NCBI RefSeq assembly: GCF_050589645.1
Contig: NZ_JBNGOQ010000003.1
Coordinates: forward strand, 372,001-436,000
DNA length: 64,000 nucleotides
Source of the DNA: JBNGOQ01 sp050589645
Lineage (GTDB): Bacteria; Bacteroidota; Bacteroidia; Flavobacteriales; Flavobacteriaceae
Reading direction: 5' to 3'
Shown here: positions 49,633-58,036 of the stretch, piece by piece
Numbering within the stretch: the first letter of the stretch is position 1
Layout: every line of letters starts with the position of its first letter
The notes under the pieces: generated by a model
The model's database searches: none
Seen by the model: the letters and a program-made list of their open reading frames with translations, nothing else
What the model was told of the DNA's origin: nothing
Position numbers and translations under genes: made by a program

Positions 49633-49706
49633 TGACCTCGACAGGATTCAAACCTGTAACCTTCTGAGCCGTAATCAGATGCGCTATTCAGTTGCGCCAC
49701 GAGGCC
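49633..49706 (-). tRNA. tRNA-Arg (anticodon ACG)
   Basis: The 74-nt minus-strand sequence folds into a cloverleaf. The acceptor GGCCTCG pairs with CGAGGTC (one G-U pair) and the discriminator is A. A D-arm with GCGCAACTGAATAGCGC follows, then the anticodon stem TCTGA/TCAGA with loop TTACGGC (anticodon ACG). The T-arm is CAGG-TTTGAAT-CCTG. CCA is not encoded. It has its own promoter and terminator. Confidence 0.97.
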
Positions 49707-49730
49707 TTATGCTTTACCGATAACGGGCTG

Positions 49731-49762
49731 CAAATATATTTCTTTTTAAACTTTCCACAAAA
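49731..49762 (-). promoter_or_regulatory. Housekeeping promoter of tRNA-Arg
   Basis: On the minus strand TTTTG is followed after 19 nt by TATATTTG, a perfect match to the Bacteroidota consensus, 25 nt before the tRNA 5' end. Confidence 0.8.
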
Positions 49763-49797
49763 TAAGGAAGGCCAAAATAAAGGCAGCCTGCCCTATA

Positions 49798-49950
49798 TTA
49801 TTCCAGGGCATTGGTGGTCACATAATAGCGCCAGCCAATGATGGCCAATTGCAGTTTAGAGGCCTTGGAGAGGTCAAGCTGTCTTTTTGAATACGAGGGC
49901 AAAAGGAGTTTGTTTACCCTCGACAAAAACATAAAAAAGGACTTTCTCAT
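49798..49950 (-). CDS. Conserved 50-residue flavobacterial protein
   Basis: ATG 49948-49950 to TAA 49798-49800 encodes a basic 50-aa protein (MRKSFFMFLSRVNKLLLPSY then SKRQLDLSKASKLQLAIIGW and RYYVTTNALE). I know closely similar short proteins from other Flavobacteriaceae, some labelled SsrA-binding protein, although SmpB itself is much longer. A TATCTTTG promoter element lies 28 bp upstream. Function unknown. Confidence 0.75.
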   Translation of the reverse strand: MRKSFFMFLSRVNKLLLPSYSKRQLDLSKASKLQLAIIGWRYYVTTNALE

Positions 49951-49977
49951 CGTACTCGGTTTAGGTTAGCCGTTTTT

Positions 49978-49985
49978 CAAAGATA
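49978..49985 (-). promoter_or_regulatory. -7 element TATCTTTG of the 50-residue protein
   Basis: Matches TAnnTTTG on the minus strand, 27 nt before the start codon. The TTTG element is not clear. Confidence 0.5.
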
Positions 49986-50138
49986 AGTATTGTGTCCGAC
50001 TTCATACATTGCCGTTTCTTCAAACACTTACCTAACTGAATTTCACCAATGGCTCGTTAAGAAGGGCACTACACTAAAAATCGGTTTGATAGGTTTCCGG
50101 TGCATGCTAGCTTAGACAGGAATTTAAATTTTTTTGAC

Positions 50139-51437
50139 ATGAAAACAAAATGGACAATTTTACTCTTGCCCACCCTGATAATCGGTGGTTTTTTTGCCTC
50201 CAATTTTAGGACGACGGACCAGAAACCCGTGCGAACATTAGAACCCGAAGCAGGATGCGTATTTATGACGGTTATGGGGGAGCAATCCTCTCAAGGCTTT
50301 AACCAGTATAAGACTAATGGAAACTTGGCGCTGGCCATCGGTGATGGGCTCTCTTGGCTTTCCAAGGCACAATTGCCCAATGGGGGATATGGTGCTGGGA
50401 GCCATAGTGCACAACATATTAGAGATCCACACGCGGTAAAGGCGGATCCCGCCACCACGGCTATTGTTGGGATGGCCTTGTTAAGAAGTGGAAATACCCT
50501 AAAAAAGGGCAAGCACGCCCCGAACCTCAAAAAAGCGTTGGGCTTTTTGTTGGAGACCGTGGAAAATGTAGCAGATGATAGCCCTTATATTACAGAGGTC
50601 AGGAACACCCAGATCCAAACCAAGTTGGGCGAGAATATAGACGCCGTGCTTACCGCCCAGTTCCTTACCAATGTCCTGGAACGAGAGTTGGCGGGGATGG
50701 ACAGAAAAAGGGTAGTTCGCTGCCTGGATATCTGCATTGCGCGAATAGAGGGGGGAACAGATGCCGAAGGCAGGCAAAAAGGAGCCGGATGGGCCGGAGT
50801 GTTGCAAAGCGGTATGGCCAATAGTGCATTGGAATCGGCCATGGCCGTGGGTGCTGCCGTGGATTCGGTGGTGATGGAACGGTCCCGTAACTATCAAAAG
50901 GGCAACTACGACGAAAAGACCGGTACGGTAAAAACAGATGACGGCGCAGGAATAATGCTTTATGCGGTAAGTGGAAGTGTTAGGGCAAGTGCCAAAGAAG
51001 CCCGCAAGGCGGAAGCAGCTATTAACAAAGCGAAAGCTGAGGGTAAATTGGATAAGGATGCGAAAATTAATGCGGCCAATCTGGAACGCTCAGGGTATAC
51101 CAAGGCCGAGGCGTTGGAGCATGCAACGGCGTACGAAGTATATCAGTCCGCAAAACGAACCGCCCAGAGGGATGATGTAATGTCTGGTTTTGGCAATAAT
51201 GGGGGAGAGGAGTTTCTAAGTTTTTTACAGACGGGAGAATCCATGGTCGTAAACCAAGATAAGGAGTGGGAGCAATGGTATGATGATATGAGCGGGAGGA
51301 TTTTAAAAATTCAAAATGAGGACGGCAGTTGGAACGGCCATCACTGTATTACCAGTCCGGTTTTCTGTACGGCCACAAGCCTGCTTTTGCTCACGGTGGA
51401 GAACGATATCGCCTTTCTGCAAAAAATTGGGGAATAG
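50139..51437 (+). CDS. Secreted alpha/alpha-toroid (prenyltransferase/squalene-oxidase repeat-like) protein
   Basis: The start at 50139 (MKTKWTILLLPTLIIGG) begins a hydrophobic signal or anchor; the ATG at 50103 would add a non-signal leader. In 432 aa, repeats of the terpene-cyclase-like toroid are seen at LSWLSKAQLPNGGYGAG...DPATTAIVGMALLRSG and near the C-terminus as ILKIQNEDGSWNGHHCITSPVFCTATSLLLLT. The catalytic DxDD motif of cyclases is absent. A charged, Ala/Lys-rich helical insertion lies at about 290-340. It stands alone, without terpenoid genes nearby. Its role is unknown. Confidence 0.6.
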   Translation: MKTKWTILLLPTLIIGGFFASNFRTTDQKPVRTLEPEAGCVFMTVMGEQSSQGFNQYKTNGNLALAIGDGLSWLSKAQLPNGGYGAGSHSAQHIRDPHAVKADPATTAIVGMALLRSGNTLKKGKHAPNLKKALGFLLETVENVADDSPYITEVRNTQIQTKLGENIDAVLTAQFLTNVLERELAGMDRKRVVRCLDICIARIEGGTDAEGRQKGAGWAGVLQSGMANSALESAMAVGAAVDSVVMERSRNYQKGNYDEKTGTVKTDDGAGIMLYAVSGSVRASAKEARKAEAAINKAKAEGKLDKDAKINAANLERSGYTKAEALEHATAYEVYQSAKRTAQRDDVMSGFGNNGGEEFLSFLQTGESMVVNQDKEWEQWYDDMSGRILKIQNEDGSWNGHHCITSPVFCTATSLLLLTVENDIAFLQKIGE

Positions 51438-51464
51438 ATTAAGTTACCTCAAATAGATAAAAGT

Positions 51465-51593
51465 AGCCTGTATGAAAAGTGTTTGAATGTCTGTTCGAGC
51501 GCAGTCGAGAACTTTTTAAACTATTAATTTATTGAGCATCTCGACTGCGCTCGAAGTGACAGTTTCAATTTTTAAGCACTTTTCATACAGGCT
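51465..51593. repeat. Long interrupted inverted repeat between convergent genes
   Basis: The outer arms AGCCTGTATGAAAAGTG (51465-51481) and its exact complement (51577-51593) pair over 17 bp. Inner arms TTCGAGCGCAGTCGAGA and TCTCGACTGCGCTCGAA pair over a further 17 bp. The inner sequence CTCGACTGCGCTCGA is a dispersed palindromic repeat type common in flavobacterial intergenic DNA. The whole can fold into one stem of about 60 bp with bulges, acting as a two-way terminator. Confidence 0.8.
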
Positions 51594-51609
51594 TTTCCAA
51601 ACAAAGGCA

Positions 51610-52944
51610 TTACTTGTTATCGTTTTCCATCATTTTCCTGGCTAGATCTGCCCCAATCAAGGATTGCAACAAATTGGCGTCGCCGCTCTTGGCATCACCC
51701 CCCTCGATAAAGATTTCTGGTAGGTTAAGCTCTTTGAGTTCACGGGCTACCCCAACGGCCATTTTATAATCCCATTCGGCACGCTCCTGAGGTGTAAGTC
51801 CGGCATTGACCAATTTGGCGTTCTGATAGGCTTCGGCATCGGCTGCCACCTTTTTGCTCTGGGCCTTGAACTTTTCTACTTCAAACTGCTTTTTTTCCTT
51901 CACCAAGTTGAACTCGGCTACCTTGGCCTCTGTCTCGGCGGCGATGGTCTTTTGGATCTGCTCCTTTTCCAGGCGGGCGCGTTCGGCAGCTTTCTCGGCT
52001 TCACCACGGGCCTTCTCCTTTTGTGCCCGATAGAATTCCCGTTCGGCCTGCTGCTTCTCGAGTTGGGTCTGGGCCACTTCCTCTTTTTGCAATTGCAGAC
52101 GATTGTCAAAGGTCTCTTCCCAATCTATTTCGGTAACTACGGCCTGCACCACGGTAAGGCCATAACTTTTAAGGGAATTGCCCTCTTCCCGGACCGCGGT
52201 CCCCTGTTGCATTTTGATCCGATAACGTTTCTGCTTGCGCTGTTTGTTTACTACGGTGCGCACGGTAGCGCTGTCGCCGATGATTTCTTTGCGTTCATTG
52301 GTCAAGTACTCTTCCAGCACATACATGCCGTTTTCCAGCTGATCCTTAAAATACCGGTCAAAGTCAGACGCCTGTCCAGAGATATAGTCCTGGGCGTCCA
52401 TAAGCTTACAGGTGTTTTTAATGGATTGGTCAATGTTTGGAATGATACGGGAGCGAATCAGGTTCTGCTCGGTTTTGTTACGATCGGCCACGGATAGAAA
52501 CTGTGCATCGTCTTCCGTGTTGATACTGATAACCACGGAAGTGGCTATGCGTGCCTTCACCGCGTCGCTAAATGCCCAATACTTGGCTACATCCACATTG
52601 GCATATTCACTTTGTTCCCCTAGTTCACCCTTGGCGTTGGGGATGACATATTTTATGGGTAGTTCAAACTGCAAGGGAATAAGGCGCCCCCACATCTTGG
52701 TATGGATCCCTTGCCTAAAAACAGCCTTTTGCCCTCCCCAAGGATATTGCACCGCATAGGCGGTACCGGGCTCCGCATAAAAGAACGTGCCGGTGAGCAC
52801 ACTCATAACGATGCCTACAAGGATGATTTGGAAACTTCTGCGCTGCGTAAACCAGTCAAACAGTCTGTGGTTCTTAAAAAGGGGTTTCGCCAATAAGGTA
52901 AAGATCCCGACAAGTACGATAAGTATTCCTAAAATTGTTAGCAT
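51610..52944 (-). CDS. SPFH/Band-7 domain membrane protein
   Basis: A 444-aa protein with two N-terminal hydrophobic segments (LTILGILIVLVGIFTLL, FQIILVGIVMSVLTGTFFY) and a Band-7/SPFH domain (about 50-260). A long charged coiled coil (about 265-390, rich in Glu, Lys, Ala and Gln: QLEKQQAEREFYRAQKEKAR) follows, then a helical end. Such proteins form large membrane-associated rings and organise membrane domains. No NfeD or FtsH gene is adjacent. The start ATG is well placed before TM1. Confidence 0.88.
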   Translation of the reverse strand: MLTILGILIVLVGIFTLLAKPLFKNHRLFDWFTQRRSFQIILVGIVMSVLTGTFFYAEPGTAYAVQYPWGGQKAVFRQGIHTKMWGRLIPLQFELPIKYVIPNAKGELGEQSEYANVDVAKYWAFSDAVKARIATSVVISINTEDDAQFLSVADRNKTEQNLIRSRIIPNIDQSIKNTCKLMDAQDYISGQASDFDRYFKDQLENGMYVLEEYLTNERKEIIGDSATVRTVVNKQRKQKRYRIKMQQGTAVREEGNSLKSYGLTVVQAVVTEIDWEETFDNRLQLQKEEVAQTQLEKQQAEREFYRAQKEKARGEAEKAAERARLEKEQIQKTIAAETEAKVAEFNLVKEKKQFEVEKFKAQSKKVAADAEAYQNAKLVNAGLTPQERAEWDYKMAVGVARELKELNLPEIFIEGGDAKSGDANLLQSLIGADLARKMMENDNK

Positions 52945-53390
52945 ATGGATTTGGTTTAAAGGTTAGACATGATTATGGTCAATATAAAGTACAATACAAA
53001 CTTTGCTAGAGTGATCATTTCACTTAGGTTTTAGAGGTTAATAAGTAGTTGATGATAATCGATTACTTTTTTAAGATATAGCGGAAGATTGCTTATTTCC
53101 AAACGGTTTGATGAAATTTAATGCAATTGCATGCAGTGTTGTAAGTGAAAAAATGAATTCGATTATAAGATTTCAAATGCTCTCTTGGAAGAAGTTTCTA
53201 ATCGAAATCTTAATTGTTAAATAACATTACAATTTGTAATAATTCAAGAGGGTTTTTGAGTGGTTTTTCAAATTCCAAGGGGCATTTTATTCCAAAAACG
53301 GCGTTTTTGGGCATTTTCATTTTTTTTCGAAACGATTTTGGCAGGAAAAGACAAGGGGTAAAAACCTATATCAAATCAAAAATCTTAGTC
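52945..53390. other. Intergenic stretch without recognised content
   Basis: About 450 bp between divergent genes. It is AT-rich, with no open frame, repeat or RNA structure that I can support apart from the promoter element at its right end. It contains the runs CAATTGCATGCAG and several AAATCGATT-like patches of no clear meaning. Confidence 0.5.
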
Positions 53391-53398
53391 TATATTTG
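53391..53398 (+). promoter_or_regulatory. -7 element TATATTTG before the antiporter gene
   Basis: Matches TAnnTTTG and lies 14 bp before ATG 53413, giving a very short leader. Confidence 0.55.
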
Positions 53399-53412
53399 CC
53401 AAAATTTGTCCT

Positions 53413-54351
53413 ATGCAGGATCTTCTTTTTGTTTTACTGGGGTTGGCCTTGCTCATCATGGGCGGGAATTGGCTGCTAAAAGCGGCAGTGGCCTTATCCT
53501 TGAGGCTTAATATCCCCAAGATCGTTATCGGGATGACGGTAGTTTCCTTTGCCACCTCGGCCCCGGAACTTATTGTAAGTATTAAGGCCGCCCTGGACGG
53601 TTTTCCAGATCTGGCGCTGGGCAATGTGGTGGGTTCCAATATTGCCAATCTTGGATTGGTACTTGGGATTACCGTTATCCTGGGGCATATGGATGTTAGA
53701 AAAAGCTTCTATACCACAGATTGGCCCGTGATGGCTGTGGCTTCCCTCTTGTTTTTCGGATTTATTTTCTTTGATGGGCAGTTGCAGCGCTATGAAGGCA
53801 TGGTCATGGTGGTCCTTCTCTTTTTGTTCTTGGTATACCTTCTGCGTTTTCAAAAGACCGCAGTGGTGGACGAACTGCCCGAGGATGACGTACCCTTGCC
53901 CTTGTATAAGACGGTTTTGTATTTGGGCATTGGAGGGGCGGCCCTATGGGGAGGTTCCGAACTACTGATCGAAGGTGCGGTGGGCTTGGCCACGTACTAT
54001 GGCGTAAGCGAACGTGTTATTGCCATTACGGTAGTTTCCATTGGGACCAGCATTCCGGAATTGGCGGCCTCGGTTATTGCAGTCATAAAAAAGGAAAAGG
54101 CAATTTCCTTGGGGAACCTTATTGGCTCCAACATTTTCAATCTGCTGGCGGTATTGGGAATTACCTCGATCATTACACCGATCAGTGTGGTAGACGACGG
54201 ACTGTTGTATTACGATGTCTTCTGGATGCTGGGAATTTCCTTTTTGATCCTACCTTTGGTCTTTCTTCCACGCGGCCTGCGATTGGGCTGGCGGGACGGC
54301 TTGGTCCTCCTCGCAGTCTATGTGGTGTTCGTGTACTTTACCATTCAATAA
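53413..54351 (+). CDS. Calcium/sodium antiporter, YrbG/CaCA family
   Basis: A 312-aa membrane protein with about ten helices and the two inverted alpha repeats of cation/Ca2+ exchangers: GMTVVSFATSAPELIVSIKAAL...GNVVGSNIANLGLVLG in the first half and ITVVSIGTSIPELAASVIAVIKKEKAISLGNLIGSNIFNLLAVLG in the second. The GNxxGSN and APE/IPE motifs hold the ion-binding Glu residues. It exports Ca2+ in exchange for Na+ (or H+) at the inner membrane. Confidence 0.93.
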   Translation: MQDLLFVLLGLALLIMGGNWLLKAAVALSLRLNIPKIVIGMTVVSFATSAPELIVSIKAALDGFPDLALGNVVGSNIANLGLVLGITVILGHMDVRKSFYTTDWPVMAVASLLFFGFIFFDGQLQRYEGMVMVVLLFLFLVYLLRFQKTAVVDELPEDDVPLPLYKTVLYLGIGGAALWGGSELLIEGAVGLATYYGVSERVIAITVVSIGTSIPELAASVIAVIKKEKAISLGNLIGSNIFNLLAVLGITSIITPISVVDDGLLYYDVFWMLGISFLILPLVFLPRGLRLGWRDGLVLLAVYVVFVYFTIQ

Positions 54352-54445
54352 AAAATGGCTATTCTGTCAGACGAAATAGACCACGCAATCGGGCAACGGT
54401 GTACGTTGGCTAATCGGAAAGGGTAGGGAATAGGGTATAAAAAAA

Positions 54446-54472
54446 CCGACCCCCGGAATTCCAAGGGTCGGT
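54446..54472 (-). terminator. Terminator of the type II-like glutamine synthetase gene
   Basis: CCGACCC and GGGTCGG pair over 7 bp. Seven T follow on the minus strand, 24 bp after the gene's stop. It may also slow + strand readthrough from the antiporter gene. Confidence 0.85.
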
Positions 54473-54495
54473 AGATATATAATCAACAATTAATA

Positions 54496-55521
54496 CTAAT
54501 TTGCTAGAGCTTCTATATTTGCGGATTTTACCGTTTTAATAATCCTACCGGCTATTTTGTACGGATCTCCGTTTGAAGCGGGCCTACGATCTTCCAACCA
54601 TCCTTTCCATCCTTTTTCTACCGTAATAATAGGAATCCGAATAGATGCGCCCCTATCCGAAACCCCGTAACTAAAGTCCTTAATGGAAGCGGTTTCGTGC
54701 AAGCCAGTAAGTCTTTCATTATTAAAGGCACCATATACGTCGATGTGGTCAATGGCTACAGGTCTAAAGGCCTCACATATTTTTTCGTAGATTTCCTTGG
54801 AACCACAGGTTCGTAAGGTAGTATTGGAGAAGTTGGCGTGCATCCCGGAACCGTTCCAATCGCCTTTTACCGGCTTAGGATGTAATTCAATATAGTATCC
54901 GTACTTCTCGGTAAGCCTATTTAACAAATATCTGGCAACCCAAATTTCGTCCCCGGCTTTTTTCGCCCCTTTGGCAAAACATTGAAATTCCCACTGCCCC
55001 GGTGCAACCTCCTGGTTGATACCTTCAATATTGATTCCTGCTGCTATACACAGATCCATATGCTCTTCAACAAAATCCCTTCCCCATGTATATCTACCTC
55101 CTACGGAACAGTAGTATTTGCCCTGTGGTCCGGGAAACCCACCTCTAGGGAATCCTAGGGGTAAATCTGTTTCGGTATCCATTAGGAAGTATTCCTGTTC
55201 AAAGCCAAACCAGAAGTCATTATCATCATCGTCTATGGTAGCTCTGTAGTTGGAGGGGTGAGGATTGCTATCCGAGTCTAAAACTTCACACATGACCAAA
55301 AAACCATTGGCTCTTTCCGGATCTGGAAAAATGGCAACAGGTTTTAAAAGACAATCCGAAGATCCACCCTCTGCCTGTTCCGTAGAGCTCCCGTCAAAAG
55401 ACCATATCGGGCAATCTTCCAATTTGCCACCAAAATCTTCTTCAATTTTCGTTTTACTTCTCAACTCCTGAGTTGGTTGATGCCCATCTAACCAGATATA
55501 CTCTAATTTAGTTTTACTCAT
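54496..55521 (-). CDS. Glutamine synthetase, short type II-like
   Basis: A 341-aa enzyme (bacterial GSI has about 470), matching eukaryote-type GSII. The beta-grasp start reads KLEYIWLDGHQPTQELRSKTKI. The catalytic parts are FGFEQEYFLMD, INQEVAPGQWEFQ, NGSGMHANFSN and the Arg-containing NNERLTGLHETASI. It makes glutamine from glutamate, ammonia and ATP. The Tyr adenylylation site of GSI is absent. It is divergent from glnN, so two unrelated-length synthetases share one intergenic region. Confidence 0.93.
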   Translation of the reverse strand: MSKTKLEYIWLDGHQPTQELRSKTKIEEDFGGKLEDCPIWSFDGSSTEQAEGGSSDCLLKPVAIFPDPERANGFLVMCEVLDSDSNPHPSNYRATIDDDDNDFWFGFEQEYFLMDTETDLPLGFPRGGFPGPQGKYYCSVGGRYTWGRDFVEEHMDLCIAAGINIEGINQEVAPGQWEFQCFAKGAKKAGDEIWVARYLLNRLTEKYGYYIELHPKPVKGDWNGSGMHANFSNTTLRTCGSKEIYEKICEAFRPVAIDHIDVYGAFNNERLTGLHETASIKDFSYGVSDRGASIRIPIITVEKGWKGWLEDRRPASNGDPYKIAGRIIKTVKSANIEALAN

Positions 55522-55555
55522 AATATTGGTAATTTATTATAAATTTTACGACAGA

Positions 55556-55563
55556 CAAAAATA
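55556..55563 (-). promoter_or_regulatory. -7 element TATTTTTG of the short glutamine synthetase
   Basis: Matches TAnnTTTG on the minus strand, 34 nt before the start codon at 55521. Confidence 0.55.
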
Positions 55564-55702
55564 TGTTTTTTCAGGAATTAACCTAACTTTTGATGGGTAA
55601 TTAATTAAGAAAAAGGAATTATTTTTCAACACCCCCAATTTTTTTAGGGTATTTTGTCAAAAATTTATTTTTTTGATCATATATTATTAAATCGATAATT
55701 CT

Positions 55703-55710
55703 TAGTTTTG
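55703..55710 (+). promoter_or_regulatory. -7 element TAGTTTTG of glnN
   Basis: Matches TAnnTTTG, 22 nt before ATG 55733. A TTTTG further upstream is not at the ideal distance. Confidence 0.5.
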
Positions 55711-55732
55711 CCGGAACAAACGAAAATTTGAC

Positions 55733-57919
55733 ATGTCTAGAACCAGATTTGACGCTATCGCGGAAAGCCATAAGAGAAATCGTATAAACATTGAGGAAAA
55801 AGGAAGACGTTCGGAACTTTTTGGACAAAACGTGTTCAACGAAGAACGGATGCTGCAGTACCTTACCAAGGAAGCACATAGCAGCGTTAAAGCGGCCATT
55901 TTTTCCGGCTCCAAGATCGATCGAAAAATTGCGGACCAGGTGGCCGAGGCCATGAAGACATGGGCCATTTCTATGGGAGCTACGCATTATACACATTGGT
56001 TTCAGCCCCTTACCGGAGCAACGGCCGAAAAACACGATGCTTTTTTTGACCTATTGCCCAACGGCAAGGGGATGGAAAAGTTTGGTGGTGGCCAATTGGT
56101 ACAACAAGAACCCGATGCCTCCAGTTTTCCCAGTGGCGGCATCCGGAACACTTTTGAAGCCAGGGGTTATACCGCCTGGGACCCGACCTCCCCTGCATTT
56201 ATCTACGGGACAACCCTCTGTATTCCCACGATTTTTGTATCCTATACGGGAGAGGCCCTGGACAATAAGGCACCACTGCTTAGGGCACTGCACGCGGTTG
56301 ATGAAGCCGCAACGGCCGTTGCCAAATATTTTGACAAAAACGTTACAAAAGTAAATGCCACCTTGGGCTGGGAACAGGAATATTTCTTGGTAGACAAGGC
56401 CCTGGCCCATTCCCGCCCCGATATCATTATGACCGGCCGTACCCTTATAGGCCATTCGGCCGCTAAGGGGCAACAGCTGGATGATCACTATTTTGGGGTC
56501 ATACCAAACCGGGTGATACGATTTATGAGCGATTTGGAACAGGAATGCACAAAATTGGGCATACCGGTAAAGACCCGACATAATGAAGTGGCTCCCAACC
56601 AGTTTGAATTGGCACCCGTTTTTGAAGAGGCCAACTTGGCGGTAGACCATAACCTATTGCTGATGGATGTCATGGAAAAAGTGGCCGACAAGCACAGTTT
56701 TAAGGTGCTTTTTCATGAAAAGCCCTTTGCGGGCATTAACGGTTCCGGGAAGCACAACAATTGGTCGTTGGCTACGGATACCGGGGTCAATCTGCTAAGT
56801 CCGGGTTCTACCCCAATGAAGAATCTACAATTTCTCACCTTTTTCGTAAACACGATCAAGGCGGTGGATACGTATGAGGAATTGTTGAGGTCCTCCATTG
56901 CCTCGGCCAGCAATGACCACAGGTTAGGAGCCAATGAAGCACCGCCCGCTATTTTGTCCATTTTTATCGGCGCCCAACTAAGTGATGTCTTGGATGAACT
57001 GGAGGGGGTGTCCCAAGGAAAATTATCGCCCCAGGAAAAGACGGAATTGAAACTGAACGTAGTGGGCAAGATTCCGGAGATCCTTTTGGACAATACCGAT
57101 CGGAACCGCACCTCGCCCTTCGCCTTTACCGGCAACAAGTTCGAAATGCGGGGCGTGGGGTCTAAAACGAATTGTGCCAAACCCATGACCATCCTAAATG
57201 CGATCATGGCCAAACAATTGATTGCCTTCAAAAAGGAGGTGGATATCCTTATGGACAAGAAAAACCTGAAAAAGGACGAAGCGGTCTTTAACGTACTTAG
57301 AGAGTACATAAAAACCTCCAAGCGGATTCGTTTTGATGGGGACGGGTATAGCACTGAGTGGGAAAAGGAAGCTAAAAGAAGAAAGTTGAGCAATAATAAA
57401 AATACACCTGAAGCCCTGCAGGTACTTACCTCTAAAGCGAGCTTGGAACTCTTTAAATCCATGGATGTCATGAGCGAGGTGGAAGTTAAGGCTAGACAAG
57501 AGGTAGAGTTGGAAGCCTATATCTTTCATATACAGATAGAAGGACGTGTGTTCAACGAAATCGTCAACAACCACATCCTACCATCTTCAATTGCCTATCA
57601 GAACAAGCTGATTGACAACGTGACCGGACTTAAGGAGATTTTTGGAGCGGCCCACAAGAAGCTGTCCGACGGGCAGCTAACCATTATAGAACAAATAGCC
57701 GAACATATTGCTGAAGTAAAGAAAAAGGTGGATGCTATGACCGATGCCAGAAAAAGTGCCAATACCATTACGAATATCGATAAAAAGGCAAGGGCCTATT
57801 GCGATAATGTAAGGCCCTACTTTGACGAGATTCGATACCATTGCGATAAATTGGAGCAGTTGGTGGACAATCAAATATGGCCCCTCACCAAATACCGGGA
57901 ACTCCTGTTCATAAAGTGA
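55733..57919 (+). CDS. glnN: Glutamine synthetase type III
   Basis: At 728 aa this is the long GSIII form typical of Bacteroidota. The N-terminal GSIII domain includes FNEERMLQYLTKEA and THYTHWFQPLTGATAEKHDAF. Catalytic motifs follow: LGWEQEYFLVD, TRHNEVAPNQFELAPVFE, INGSGKHNNWSL and NRTSPFAFTGNKFEMRGVGS. It assimilates ammonia into glutamine and works as a large two-ring complex. It is divergently transcribed from the short GS. A double hairpin follows its stop codon. Confidence 0.96.
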   Translation: MSRTRFDAIAESHKRNRINIEEKGRRSELFGQNVFNEERMLQYLTKEAHSSVKAAIFSGSKIDRKIADQVAEAMKTWAISMGATHYTHWFQPLTGATAEKHDAFFDLLPNGKGMEKFGGGQLVQQEPDASSFPSGGIRNTFEARGYTAWDPTSPAFIYGTTLCIPTIFVSYTGEALDNKAPLLRALHAVDEAATAVAKYFDKNVTKVNATLGWEQEYFLVDKALAHSRPDIIMTGRTLIGHSAAKGQQLDDHYFGVIPNRVIRFMSDLEQECTKLGIPVKTRHNEVAPNQFELAPVFEEANLAVDHNLLLMDVMEKVADKHSFKVLFHEKPFAGINGSGKHNNWSLATDTGVNLLSPGSTPMKNLQFLTFFVNTIKAVDTYEELLRSSIASASNDHRLGANEAPPAILSIFIGAQLSDVLDELEGVSQGKLSPQEKTELKLNVVGKIPEILLDNTDRNRTSPFAFTGNKFEMRGVGSKTNCAKPMTILNAIMAKQLIAFKKEVDILMDKKNLKKDEAVFNVLREYIKTSKRIRFDGDGYSTEWEKEAKRRKLSNNKNTPEALQVLTSKASLELFKSMDVMSEVEVKARQEVELEAYIFHIQIEGRVFNEIVNNHILPSSIAYQNKLIDNVTGLKEIFGAAHKKLSDGQLTIIEQIAEHIAEVKKKVDAMTDARKSANTITNIDKKARAYCDNVRPYFDEIRYHCDKLEQLVDNQIWPLTKYRELLFIK

Positions 57920-57939
57920 GGGGTTAACGCCCAGGCCAG

Positions 57940-57998
57940 GTACCAAAACCGTGGCCTTTTGCGACCTTAATTTAAAAGCCTACATTTTGTGGGCTTTT
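57940..57998 (+). terminator. Tandem terminator hairpins after glnN
   Basis: The first hairpin has AGGCCA/TGGCCT arms followed by TTTT. The second, AAGCCTAC/GTGGGCTT with one G-U pair, is followed by a T7 run. Confidence 0.75.
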
Positions 57999-58012
57999 TT
58001 TATGGATTGCCC

Positions 58013-58020
58013 TATTTTTG
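58013..58020 (+). promoter_or_regulatory. -7 element TATTTTTG before the purM-like gene
   Basis: Matches TAnnTTTG, 16 bp before ATG 58037. It supports the shorter start, since the longer frame from 57989 would begin upstream of the transcript. Confidence 0.55.
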
Positions 58021-58036
58021 CCCCAAACTGCATAAG

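Noticed and set aside
56713..57471. A 252-codon minus-strand frame inside glnN
   Set aside because: It is the antisense shadow of a strongly conserved enzyme; Ser/Leu/Phe-rich composition is typical of such shadows.
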